Shown: positions 7,289-14,763, counted from the first letter of the stretch. The stretch: 15,478 nt of DNA from Chloroflexota bacterium (GCA_021845945.1 JAJZRD010000070.1:1-15478), one strand, 5' to 3'. The notes: generated by a model from the sequence alone, not told the origin. Numbers and translations are program-made.

Positions 7289-7954
7289 CTACGCGTTGGT
7301 GTCCTCCAGCGTGGCTATCCCCTCCCGCAGGGCGTAGAGGGCAGCCTCCGTGCGGCTGGCCAGGTGCAGCTTCCCCAGGATGTTGCTGACGTGGGTCCGT
7401 ACCGTCGCCTCGCGGATCACCATCTCCTCGGCGATCTGGCGGTTGCTCTCGCCCTTGGCCACCAGCCGGAGCACCTCCAACTCCCGCTCGGTCAGGGGAT
7501 CGGGGGTGGCCGGCTTCGCTGCCGGATGGGAAAGCTCCTGCAGCAGCTTGCGGGCTATGGTTGGGTGGAGGGAGGGCTGCCCCTGGTGCACCTGGTGGAT
7601 CGCCTCCACCAACTCCTCCGGGCCGGAATCCTTCAGCAAATAGCCCAGAGCTCCCGCCTTGATGGCGGGGAAGACCTTCTCGTCGGCCGCGAAGCTGGTG
7701 AGGACCAGGATGTGGGCCCCCGGCCGGCGAGCGGTGATCCGGCGGATGGCCTCGATCCCGTCCACCTGAGGCATCACCATGTCCATCAGGATGACGTCGG
7801 GCCGAAGCCTCTCCTCCTGGTTGACGGCCTCCAAACCGTCTCCGGCCTCCCCCACCACCTCGATGTCCGGCTCGGTCGCCAGCAGGGCCTGGATCCCCTT
7901 GCGGACTATGCTGTGGTCGTCGGCGATGAGTACTCGAATAGCGGCATCAGTCAC
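7289..7954 (-). CDS. NarL/LuxR-family two-component response regulator
   Basis: A 221-residue cytosolic DNA-binding regulator with a complete two-domain layout. The receiver (about 6-122) has the acidic pocket D12-D13, phospho-acceptor D58 in LMDMVMP, T86 in LVLTSF and K108 in LLKDS. The C-terminal LuxR-type helix-turn-helix (about 154-212) carries LTERELEVLRLVAKGESNRQIAEEM and ATVRTHVSNILGKL. The start is taken as the GTG at 7954-7952: the GGAGGT site (7966-7961) is 6 bases before it, but directly abuts the alternative GTG at 7960. This start gives a GTGA overlap with the preceding kinase fragment's stop. Since the neighbouring kinase is broken, this regulator may be orphaned or served by another kinase. 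Targets unknown. Confidence 0.93.
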   Translation of the reverse strand: MTDAAIRVLIADDHSIVRKGIQALLATEPDIEVVGEAGDGLEAVNQEERLRPDVILMDMVMPQVDGIEAIRRITARRPGAHILVLTSFAADEKVFPAIKAGALGYLLKDSGPEELVEAIHQVHQGQPSLHPTIARKLLQELSHPAAKPATPDPLTERELEVLRLVAKGESNRQIAEEMVIREATVRTHVSNILGKLHLASRTEAALYALREGIATLEDTNA

Positions 7955-8442
7955 AGACACACCTCCACCCTAACCGTCGTCCCGGCTCCGGGCGTGCTGG
8001 TCACGGTCAACCTGCCGCCCAACCCGGCAACCCGCTCCTCCATACCTCTCAATCCCAACCCGCCGTGCTCGCCTGCCGTCGAGGGATCGAACCCCACCCC
8101 GTCGTCGACGATCTCCAGCACCACCTGAGACCCAGCCCGCTTCAGATTCAGCTTCACGCTGCGGGCCTGGGCGTGGTGGAGGGCGTTGTTCAGCGCCTCC
8201 TGGGCTATGCGATACAGCTCCTGCTGGATGGCCATGGGCAGCGCCGCTTCCCCCTCCACCGTGAAGGCGGTCTCCAGGCCGGTTCGCCCCTCCACCGACT
8301 CCAGGCGGGCCTGCAGGGCAGCCACCAGACCCTCCCTTTCCAGGTCCGGCGGCCGCAGCTCGAAGATCAGGGAGCGCATCTCCCGCAGCACCTGCTGGGC
8401 CGTGGAACGCAGCTCTCGCAGGTGGGAGGCGGCGGTATCCAC
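7951..8442 (-). pseudogene. C-terminal fragment of a NarL-type sensor histidine kinase (ATPase domain)
   Basis: An open frame of 163 residues from a GTG at 8442; homology in this frame begins a little earlier, around 8470, after a TAG. It starts inside the second helix of the HisKA_3 dimerisation domain (LREMRSLIFELRPPDLEREGLVAAL) and continues through a complete HATPase: N-box RIAQEALNNALHHA, DDGVGFD, and the glycine-rich GGLGLRGMEERVAGLGG and TPGAGTTVRVEV. The preceding half of the dimerisation domain, with the phospho-acceptor histidine, is absent in every frame. It is therefore not expected to autophosphorylate. It overlaps the response regulator by four bases, so the pair was once a normal kinase-regulator operon. 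It could still be translated as a stand-alone ATPase fragment; gene remnant is more likely. Confidence 0.75.
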
Positions 8443-8457
8443 CCGTCCCGCCGAGAG

Positions 8458-8813
8458 GAGCGGGCCGCGGCAGCGTAGCTCTGGCCGGTCTTGCGGCTAG
8501 CCAGCTGCTGCGCCTTCCTGGCCAGACCGGTTAGGAGGTCGGCGTACTTGGTGACGTCCGCCGCCAACTGGCCGACGGAGAGGCGGGCCAGCTCCTGGTT
8601 GCGGCCCAGAACCAGGTCCTCCGTCACCCGCTGATAGGCATAGAAGCTGACCAACCCCGCGGTCAGCAGGATGATGGTGGTCGGGACGAAGGACCAGCCG
8701 CTGAGACCACCGTGGCGAGGGATCTCCGGTGCCAGGGCCGAGATGCGTCGCTTCGGCCAGGGTGACAGCCGAGGTCGGGCATCGCACCACCATCCCGTTC
8801 GGGACACCGGCAC
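8458..8813 (-). pseudogene. N-terminal fragment of the same sensor kinase (membrane helix and sensor start)
   Basis: In a frame different from the ATPase fragment, an open stretch from a GTG at 8813 encodes a membrane helix (FVPTTIILLTAGLVSFYAYQ). This runs into a helical extracytoplasmic start, YQRVTEDLVLGRNQELARLS and QLAADVTKYADLLTGLA, a pattern seen at the N-terminus of many NarL-type sensor kinases. Sensible sequence stops near 8460; beyond that the frame runs on to 8367 over the ATPase fragment as out-of-frame Pro/Cys/Arg-rich residues. The rest of the sensor, the second membrane helix and the histidine helix are missing between the fragments, so a deletion plus frame change is the simplest reading. 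Whether 8813 is the original start is unclear. Confidence 0.6.
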
Positions 8814-8910
8814 CGATCCGCCATCCCAGGACCGTCACTGCGGCGAGGGCGAAGATGATGGCCAGGACGACCAGCGCCAGAGCCAGATACCAGATCACGC
8901 CCCGATGCAC
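8497..8910 (-). CDS. Possible small membrane ORF or lost N-terminus of the kinase
   Basis: From a GTG at 8910, preceded by GAGGGG about 8 bases upstream, about the first 45 codons look coding: GC-rich third positions and one strong membrane helix (WYLALALVVLAIIFALAAVTVL, about residues 7-28). After about 8770 the frame becomes His/Pro/Gly/Arg-rich and lies out of frame over the kinase sensor fragment, so the tail is probably not real protein. Either a short membrane protein has lost its proper end, or this is an extra N-terminal helix of the kinase separated by a frameshift. No family recognised. Confidence 0.22.
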   Translation of the reverse strand: MHRGVIWYLALALVVLAIIFALAAVTVLGWRIGAGVPNGMVVRCPTSAVTLAEATHLGPGTGDPSPRWSQRLVLRPDHHHPADRGVGQLLCLSAGDGGPGSGPQPGAGPPLRRPVGGGRHQVRRPPNRSGQEGAAAG

Positions 8911-9243
8911 GATGCACCCCTCGACTCACCCCTTCCCCCACGCTCGGGGGTCTCTTCCTCGCGGTAACAGCAAGAAGCCGCCCATGGGGAAACCGAAAAA
9001 GGACCGAGGACCGGGTGCCGAGGACTGAGCCGCCTAGCACTCTCAATCCCCAGTACCTGGGTCCCCAGTCCTGGGCTGCCGGGGGAGGATGCAGACCGGC
9101 TTCTCGGCATCTCGGATCGCCCGTGCAGCCGGCTGCGCCGACCGAAGGCTCGGCCGCATGCGGCCCGCTCGCCTCCCCACCATTACAGATCGACAGATCC
9201 ACCGCCGGTCTGAGGGGGGAAGGCGGTTACGATCGAGTGACAC
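8911..9243. other. Gene-free gap of 333 bases
   Basis: No credible coding frame. It holds the heptamer-periodic array at 9002-9078; the rest is GC-rich spacer in which I see no promoter, RNA gene or terminator that I can defend. Confidence 0.6.
9002..9078. repeat. Heptamer-periodic intergenic array 1, partly inverted
   Basis: Eleven consecutive 7-base units can be laid out without gaps. The left units follow GACYGAG loosely (gaccgag at 9002, gaccggg at 9009, tgccgag at 9016, gactgag at 9023). After a short variable centre (9030-9043) the right units resemble CAGTCCC/CAGTACC (caatccc at 9044, cagtacc at 9051, ccagtcc at 9065). Left and right halves are loosely reverse-complementary, so the array could fold. 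Degenerate 7-bp tandem arrays of this kind are known in spacers of several bacterial lineages; their function is not established. Confidence 0.6.
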
Positions 9244-9468
9244 TCAAAAGAGACCGCGCACTACCAGTGAGAAGCCCACGAGCATCAGAGGGATGCCCAC
9301 CACCGCACCCACGATGGTCAGGCTGAGAACCACCCCAACGATCATCAGAACGAGGCCAAGCAGTACGGCCACAAACCTTCCCAGCAGACCGACCACGGTC
9401 CCCACCAGCGCGAAGAGCGCGACGAAAGGCCACAGAAACCAGGGTGTGTTCCTGCCACCGGCGTGCAT
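9244..9468 (-). CDS. Small integral membrane protein, function unknown
   Basis: A 74-residue very hydrophobic protein. The ATG at 9468 is preferred because AGGAGGAA lies 4 bases upstream; a longer frame to 9510 adds 14 residues with no better site. Two to three membrane helices are visible: about 11-30 (FLWPFVALFALVGTVVGLLG), 32-54 and 54-70, rich in Gly/Val/Leu with regularly spaced glycines (GAVVGIP, GFSLVVRG) that suit close helix packing. There are no charged residues besides R6, R31 and R71, and no enzymatic motif. It stands alone between the debranching enzyme gene and the kinase remnants on the same strand. No family recognised with confidence; the strong ribosome site argues that it is a real gene. 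Confidence 0.65.
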   Translation of the reverse strand: MHAGGRNTPWFLWPFVALFALVGTVVGLLGRFVAVLLGLVLMIVGVVLSLTIVGAVVGIPLMLVGFSLVVRGLF

Positions 9469-9561
9469 GCTTCCTCCTATCAGTCCACCACGGCAGTAGA
9501 CTTCACTCACCAGTCCCCGCCAGCTGGCTACTGCACGGAGTATTCCTGGGCGGTGATGGTG

Positions 9562-9590
9562 CGTCCGGCAAATCCAGGACTTGCCGGACG
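9562..9590 (-). terminator. Perfect 10-bp hairpin downstream of the debranching enzyme gene
   Basis: Arms CGTCCGGCAA (9562-9571) and TTGCCGGACG (9581-9590) pair perfectly around a 9-nt loop. It lies 40 bases after the debranching enzyme stop on the minus strand and 94 bases before the small membrane protein start. Position fits a terminator for the debranching enzyme, but no U-run follows on the minus strand, so a processing signal or operator is possible. The rest of 9469-9630 shows nothing else. Confidence 0.45.
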
Positions 9591-9630
9591 GACCATGATC
9601 TTGCAGAGGGGGACTTCAACATTTGTCGTA

Positions 9631-11670
9631 TCACTCCGCCGTCTTCACCCAGCAGCGAAGCAGTTCAGCCACGCTCCAGGCCTGGGCGACGCAGCCCCGC
9701 GGGGCAAAAGGCTTCTGGGCATCGAAGATCTCGCTGGCGGAGCCCGCGCACGCCTGCTTCAGGTGGGGCACAAAGCCCTCCAGAAAGCGCCTGGCGCCGA
9801 TGCGATCCGTCGGGTAGAGCTTCAGCCAGGCGTCCACGAAGGGACCGATCAGCCAGCCCCACACCGTGCCCTGATGGTAGGCCGCGTCCCGGGAGCGGCG
9901 GTCGCCGAAGTACTTCGGCTTGTAGTCGGGCTCGCCCGGGGCCAGGGAACGGAGCCCCAGGGGAGTCACCAGCCGCTCCAGCACCACCTGGAGGACCGAT
10001 TCCCATCGGGATCGGTCGAGGATCGGGTGGCGGAGGGAGATAGCCAACAGCTGGTTGGGACGGCAGCGAGGATCGTCGCCGTCCTCCCCGTCGACCACGT
10101 CGTACAGGTATCCCCCTGGGGAATACCAGAACCGATCGTTGAATGCCTTGCGGGCTCGAGCGGCGTGGTCGCCCAGGGCCTGCGCCGCCTCCTCCCCACG
10201 CTCCTCCCGCACCCACCGCTCCAGCAGCCTCAGGGCGTTGTACCAGAGGGCATTGATCTCCACGGCCTTCCCCCGACGGGGGGTCACCACCCAATCCCCC
10301 ACGTGGGCGTCCATCCAGGTGAGCGGCAGCCCCTCCACACCCTGGGTGAGGAGACCATCGGCCGGATCCACCCGAATCCCGAAGCGGGTGCCCCGCAGGT
10401 GGTGGTCGACGATGCCCTGCAGCTTCGGCAGAAGGATCCGCAGCGTCTCCCGGTCGGCGGTGTACTCCAGGTAGCGGTCGATGGCGTGGAAGTACCAGAG
10501 GGTGGCGTCGGCGGTGTTGTACCGCCCCTCTACCTCCTCCTCCGGGAACATGTTGGGGATCAGCCCCTCGCGGACGTAGTGGGCGAAGGTCCGCAGAATG
10601 TAGCCCGCCTCCGGGTGCCGCCCCGTGGCCAGGGTGAGCCCCTCCAGGCTGATCATGGTGTCGCGACCCCAGTCGGTGAACCAGTGGTATCCCGCGATGA
10701 CGGTGCGCACCTCGTCGCCGGCGGCGTGTGACCGGGCTGCGTCCTGGATACGGCCCGCAGGGACGATGATGAACTGGTCGGCGGCCAACACCAACTCCGC
10801 TCCGGTGCCCGTCTTCACCTTGGCGTGGGCCATCACCAGCAGCCTCCGTCGCCGCTCCCGCTCCGCCTCCAGGGCTTCCCGTGGTGCGAGGGTACGGATG
10901 ACCTCCCAAGTCTCGGTGGAGGCTACCAGGGTCGCCTCGCCCCCCCGGGAGAGCTCGACGTGAAAGTAGCCCGGCGTCCACAGGGCGCCCAGCGACTCGT
11001 ACCCGCGGCCCTCCTCCGATCGGTAATAGACGTCCACGACGTCTTCTTCCCGCCGGGTGAAGCCTCCCCCTTCGCCGTACAGCATCATCCGCAGCGGCGG
11101 GTAGCGGTGGCCCCCGATCAGCTCGCAGCGGCCATCGAGGACCTTCCACTGGTAGGGCGCACCCAGCTGCTCGGTAACCGGCGACTCGTGGGAGCGAAAG
11201 TGGACGGCCGGACCCAACTCCAGACGGATCGTCCCCGCACCAGACGCCATCCGATAGTGGAGGTACACGCTGTTCTGCATGTGGGGCATGATCACCCGCT
11301 TCTCCAGCACTGCCCTCCCCAGTTGATAGCGCCACACCGGCAATCCGTTCTCCAGCCGAAACTCGGTGAGATGGGTGGCCCCGTGATACTCCAGGTCGCG
11401 ATTGGCCCGCTCCAGGCCGCTCAGATGGAAGGTGGTCCCATCCTGAAGGGTGACCTGCTCCCGCAGGTGGTTGAGCATCGCCGTGCGCCCCAGGGGCGCC
11501 GGAAGTGCCGAGATCAGCAACCCGTGATAGCGGCGGGTGCACACGCCGGAGACGGTGGCCGAGGCATAGCCACCAAGACCGTTGGTCACCAGCCATTCGT
11601 GGTCCAGCATCGGCTCCGCCTCCGGCCTCATCTCCCCCGACCAGGGCATCTTGAGAACCGGCCTTTCCAT
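9631..11670 (-). CDS. Glycogen debranching enzyme (amylo-alpha-1,6-glucosidase, GH133-like)
   Basis: A 679-residue cytosolic enzyme predicted to hydrolyse alpha-1,6 branch stubs of glycogen. The N-terminal beta-rich domain (about 1-290) has the family's opening EWLVTNGLGGYASATVSG and TRRYHGLL. The catalytic (alpha/alpha)6 barrel (about 295-679) carries GYHWFTDWGRDTMISLEGL (about 327-345, acidic D333), PNMFPE, YNTADATLWYFHAIDRYL (about 384-401), LTWMDAHVGDWVVTPRRGKAVEINALWYNAL (about 450-480) and HQGTVWGWLIGPFVDA (about 599-614). The ATG at 11670 follows GGAGGG by 4 bases. It lies 38 bases after TreZ on the same strand and is probably co-transcribed: it would provide linear maltooligosaccharides, the raw material of the TreY/TreZ trehalose route. 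Length and motifs indicate a complete gene. Confidence 0.94.
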   Translation of the reverse strand: MERPVLKMPWSGEMRPEAEPMLDHEWLVTNGLGGYASATVSGVCTRRYHGLLISALPAPLGRTAMLNHLREQVTLQDGTTFHLSGLERANRDLEYHGATHLTEFRLENGLPVWRYQLGRAVLEKRVIMPHMQNSVYLHYRMASGAGTIRLELGPAVHFRSHESPVTEQLGAPYQWKVLDGRCELIGGHRYPPLRMMLYGEGGGFTRREEDVVDVYYRSEEGRGYESLGALWTPGYFHVELSRGGEATLVASTETWEVIRTLAPREALEAERERRRRLLVMAHAKVKTGTGAELVLAADQFIIVPAGRIQDAARSHAAGDEVRTVIAGYHWFTDWGRDTMISLEGLTLATGRHPEAGYILRTFAHYVREGLIPNMFPEEEVEGRYNTADATLWYFHAIDRYLEYTADRETLRILLPKLQGIVDHHLRGTRFGIRVDPADGLLTQGVEGLPLTWMDAHVGDWVVTPRRGKAVEINALWYNALRLLERWVREERGEEAAQALGDHAARARKAFNDRFWYSPGGYLYDVVDGEDGDDPRCRPNQLLAISLRHPILDRSRWESVLQVVLERLVTPLGLRSLAPGEPDYKPKYFGDRRSRDAAYHQGTVWGWLIGPFVDAWLKLYPTDRIGARRFLEGFVPHLKQACAGSASEIFDAQKPFAPRGCVAQAWSVAELLRCWVKTAE

Positions 11671-11682
11671 GCGTCCCTCCAG

Positions 11683-11755
11683 AGCCGTCAGCGGTCGGCC
11701 ATCAGCCGTCAGCCCGGGGCTGTAGCCGGTAGCCGACTGCTGATGGCGGATGGCT
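11683..11755. repeat. Heptamer-periodic array 2 at the TreZ / debranching enzyme junction
   Basis: About ten 7-base units in register: agccgtc (11683), agcggtc (11690), ggccatc (11697), agccgtc (11704), agcccgg (11711), ggctgta (11718), gccggta (11725), gccgact (11732), gctgatg (11739), gcggatg (11746), then gct. The first half follows AGCCRTC; the second half follows its complement (GATGGCT-like), giving an imperfect inverted repeat centred near 11717. It begins 12 bases upstream of the debranching enzyme ATG, fills the spacer, and runs into the TreZ gene, where it supplies the stop codon (11711-11709) and about the last 14 codons. Confidence 0.65.
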
Positions 11756-13628
11756 CAAGTACGAGGGCGGTCTGTCCCGGGATCCGCCATCTCTCCTCGG
11801 ACCGGGGCGATGGGGTACCCAACCCACCATACCGGGGGTCCTCGCTGGACCAGAGCAGCTCCCAATCCCGGCCTTCAGGAGGAGCCAGCAGCGGCTCCGG
11901 CGCCGGGTCCAGGGGCAGATCGCGGCCCAGGTTGACCAGCAGCAGACGATCGTCGCCGCCCTCTCCAAAGAAGCGAAGAAGGAAGGCCTCGGGCCCCAGC
12001 ACGGCCCCATCCACACGGCCGGCCTCTTGCAGCCGAAAGACGGGATCCTCCCTCCGGAGCCTCAGCAGATCCCGGTGCAGCGCGTACGCCTCGCCGTGCC
12101 GCTCCCTCTCCGAGAGGTCCAGCTTGCAGCGGAGGAAGGTAGCGGGATCGGCGGGATCGTCCAGGCGAGCCTGGGCCTTGGGGTCGGCCACGCTGGCGAA
12201 CTGGGCAACGAACTCGGCGCGGCCGCTGCGGACGAGCGCGGCCAACTCCGACGGGTGGTCGGCAAAATAGAGAAAGGGGCTGGAGGCGGAGAACTCCTGT
12301 CCCTGGAACAGCATGGGGGTCCCCGGCGCCAGCAGCAGCAGAGCGGTCATGGCCCGGTGGCGGCCCGGGCAGGCCAACCGGTGGACCCGGAGCCCGGCGG
12401 CCGAGTTGGCGATCTGGTCGTGGTTCTGGGTGTAGAGGACGAAGCGCGCCGGATTCAGCCCGAAGGTGGGGCTGCCTCGCCGTTTCCCCTGCCACAGGTA
12501 GTGCTGACCCTGGTAGAGATAGCCATACTTGACCGCCGAGACCAACTCCTGGGGCGTGCCCAGGTAATCCACGTAGTAGGCCTCGTTCCGGCCGGTCAGG
12601 GCCACCATGGCGCTGTGGTGGAAGTCGTCGTTCCAGAGGGCGTCCAGCCCGTAGCCCCCCTGCTCCGGCGGCCGCACCAGCTTTGCCATCTGAGGCTCGT
12701 TCTCCGCCACCAGCAGGAGTGAGCGGCCACCGGCCACCTCCCGAGCCCGCCGGCTTATGGACGCAAGCAGATGCTCCGGCGAGCTATCCCAGATGGTCTG
12801 GGTAGCGTCGAGACGCAACCCGTCCAGGTGGAACTCTTCGATCCAGTAGCCTGCGTTGGCCACGAAGAACTCTCGGACCGGCCCCGAGTTGGGCCCGTCG
12901 AAGTTGAGGGCGTCGCCCCACTCATTGGTGTAGCGATCTGTGAAGTAGTCGTCGGAGAACTGGGGGAGGTAGTTGCCCTCCGGGCCCAGGTGGTTGTAGA
13001 CGACGTCCAGGATCACCCCGAGCCCGGCGGCGTGGGCTCGGTCGACGAAGCGGCGGAAGTCGTCGGGGTTGCCGTAGAGACGAGTGGGGGCGTAGAGATC
13101 GACGCCGTCGTATCCCCAGCCGAAACCGCCCGCGAACTCGGCAACCGGCATCACCTCCACCACGGTGATGCCCAGGGCCGCCAGCTCGGGCAGCTCCCGG
13201 CTCGCCGACTCCCAACTCCCCTCGGGCGTGAAGGTGCCGACATGCATCTCGTAGACCACCTGGCCCTGGAGGCCGACGCCTGGCCAGCCCTCGTCGCTCC
13301 ACCGGAACGAGGAAGGGTCCACGACCTGAGAGGGGCCGTGGGGGCCATCGGGTTGGAAGCGGGAGGCAGGGTCGGGGTAAAGCTGTTCCTCACCGTCCAG
13401 ACGGAAGCGATAGAGGGTGCCCGGGCCGGCGGAGACCGCGGCCGAGTAGTAGCCGCCCGCCTGGGGCTGCAGCTCGACCGATTGGGGGCCGCCGCCACCT
13501 TCGGGGCCGGCCTCCAACACCACCTGCACCCTTTTCCGCCGGGGCGCCCACACCCGAAAGTGGACGCCCCCCTCCGGCAGCGGCTCAGCACCCACCGGCA
13601 GCCGCCTCGGTCGCTCCGTCCCCCCCAT
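11709..13628 (-). CDS. treZ: Malto-oligosyltrehalose trehalohydrolase
   Basis: A 639-residue GH13 enzyme that splits maltooligosyl-trehalose into trehalose and a shortened maltooligosaccharide in the cytosol. An N-terminal beta-sandwich (RRLPVGAEPLPEGGVHFRVWAP, about 7-28) precedes the TIM barrel. The barrel has YEMHVGTFTPEG (about 126-137), DVVYNHLG (about 208-215), nucleophile D274 in GLRLDATQTIWD, acid/base E309 in LVAENEP, and H403-D404 in TQNHDQIANSAAGLR. The NHDQ form and the NEWGDALNFDGP stretch point to TreZ rather than a branching enzyme. The ATG at 13628 is chosen: GGGGAGGTGA sits 11 bases upstream, whereas a start at 13637 lies only 2 bases from it and the GTG at 13652 lies before it. 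The C-terminal tail (SAISSRLPATAPG) is encoded by repeat array 2. TreY is not in the window. Confidence 0.92.
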   Translation of the reverse strand: MGGTERPRRLPVGAEPLPEGGVHFRVWAPRRKRVQVVLEAGPEGGGGPQSVELQPQAGGYYSAAVSAGPGTLYRFRLDGEEQLYPDPASRFQPDGPHGPSQVVDPSSFRWSDEGWPGVGLQGQVVYEMHVGTFTPEGSWESASRELPELAALGITVVEVMPVAEFAGGFGWGYDGVDLYAPTRLYGNPDDFRRFVDRAHAAGLGVILDVVYNHLGPEGNYLPQFSDDYFTDRYTNEWGDALNFDGPNSGPVREFFVANAGYWIEEFHLDGLRLDATQTIWDSSPEHLLASISRRAREVAGGRSLLLVAENEPQMAKLVRPPEQGGYGLDALWNDDFHHSAMVALTGRNEAYYVDYLGTPQELVSAVKYGYLYQGQHYLWQGKRRGSPTFGLNPARFVLYTQNHDQIANSAAGLRVHRLACPGRHRAMTALLLLAPGTPMLFQGQEFSASSPFLYFADHPSELAALVRSGRAEFVAQFASVADPKAQARLDDPADPATFLRCKLDLSERERHGEAYALHRDLLRLRREDPVFRLQEAGRVDGAVLGPEAFLLRFFGEGGDDRLLLVNLGRDLPLDPAPEPLLAPPEGRDWELLWSSEDPRYGGLGTPSPRSEERWRIPGQTALVLEPSAISSRLPATAPG

Positions 13629-13683
13629 CGCCTGCATCACCTCCCCTCGCACGAGCCCCGAGAAGAGATTGCAGGATGGGGAC

Positions 13684-14763
13684 CTACCCCTCCCTGTGGG
13701 GCGCCAGCGCCTTCTCGTCGAAGCGGAGGCCGGTGCCCGCCACCTCGGTGGGGCGGACGCGGCCGTTTATGACCCGCTGCGGCGTCTCCAGGTAGCGGTC
13801 CAGGGCGAAGGCGTGCTTCTCCAGGTAGACGGGGTTCCGGCTGGCGCACAACAGGTGGGCGGAAAGCTCGTCGGTGTAGTGGCTGCTGGTCTTCAGTCCG
13901 GCGGCGTCGGCCATGGCCAGCGCCTTCAGGGAGGCGGTGACGCCGCCATTGGTAATGGGATCGATCTGCAGCACCCCCGCGGCACGCTCGTCCACGTATC
14001 GGCGGAACTCGTGGACCGAATGCAGGCTCTCCCCCACCGCGATGGGCATCTTCAGGGAGCGCACCAGGCGGGCGTGTCCGGCCACATCCTCGGGGATGGT
14101 GGGCTCCTCCAGCCAGAAGGGGTTGTAGGACTGGAGCCTACCTCCCCTCTCCAGCGACTCTTCTACCGTCCAGGACATGTTGGCGTCCACCATCAGGTCG
14201 ATCCCGTCCCCGATCGTTCGCCGGACGGCCGCCACCCGCTCTTCGTCCTCGCGCGGATCGGGGCGCCCCACCTTTACCTTGACACCGGGGAAGCCCCTCC
14301 GGAGGAACCCTTCCACCTGGCTCAGCAGCTGATCCAGCGGCTTGGGCAGGTCCACGCCGCTGCCGTAGGCGGGGATCTCTCGGGAAGCCCCTCCGGCCAG
14401 GGCGTAGAGTGGCTTCCCCTCCCGAAGCCCCCGCAGATCCCACAGCGCTACGTCCACGGCCGCGATGGCGAAGCTGGCGAGGCCACCCCGTCCAACGTAG
14501 AGCAACCGCTGCCCCATCAGCTCCCAGAGGGCTTCCACGGGCTCCGGCGATTGGCCAACCAGCATAGGCGCCAGGTCGCGATCGATCAGAGCCTGGATGG
14601 CCCGGCCTCCTCGACCGATGGTGTAGGCGTAGCCGTGGCCCACCAGACCCCCGGCGTACAGCTTCATGGTGATCAGCTCCTCGGTATCGATGGTCCCGTG
14701 ACCCGCGTCTCCCGAGGACTCCAGGGGCAGACGGTAGTAGGCTGTCTCTATCCGTTCGATCAT
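13684..14763 (-). CDS. Enolase-superfamily enzyme, mandelate racemase / muconate lactonizing type
   Basis: A 359-residue metal-dependent enzyme that abstracts a proton next to a carboxylate. The N-terminal capping domain (about 1-125) is followed by the barrel, which retains all catalytic residues of the mandelate racemase subgroup: the KxK motif K162/K164 (VKVKVG), metal ligands D193 (VDANMSW), E219 (WLEEPT) and E245 (VGESLHS), and the Asp-His dyad D268 (QIDPITNGG) and H295 (SSHYTDE). Such sets occur in racemases and sugar-acid dehydratases; the substrate is not readable from sequence. The ATG at 14763 is preceded by AAGGA at 7 bases and overlaps the kinase/receiver stop as ATGA, implying translational coupling. 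TreZ starts 55 bases downstream on the same strand, so a role in sugar or sugar-acid metabolism is plausible but inferred. Confidence 0.9.
   Translation of the reverse strand: MIERIETAYYRLPLESSGDAGHGTIDTEELITMKLYAGGLVGHGYAYTIGRGGRAIQALIDRDLAPMLVGQSPEPVEALWELMGQRLLYVGRGGLASFAIAAVDVALWDLRGLREGKPLYALAGGASREIPAYGSGVDLPKPLDQLLSQVEGFLRRGFPGVKVKVGRPDPREDEERVAAVRRTIGDGIDLMVDANMSWTVEESLERGGRLQSYNPFWLEEPTIPEDVAGHARLVRSLKMPIAVGESLHSVHEFRRYVDERAAGVLQIDPITNGGVTASLKALAMADAAGLKTSSHYTDELSAHLLCASRNPVYLEKHAFALDRYLETPQRVINGRVRPTEVAGTGLRFDEKALAPHREG

Noticed and set aside
7955..7960. GTG at 7960 as the response regulator start
   Set aside because: The GGAGGT ribosome site directly abuts it with no spacing, whereas the GTG at 7954 is 6 bases away and gives the usual 4-base overlap with the upstream gene.
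9002..9078. Heptamer array considered as a CRISPR or integration-site array
   Set aside because: Units are contiguous, 7 bases long and degenerate, with no unique spacers, no cas genes and no integrase nearby.
9463..10731. A 422-codon plus-strand open frame opposite the debranching enzyme
   Set aside because: Antisense shadow; the minus strand encodes a complete GH133-like enzyme over the same bases.
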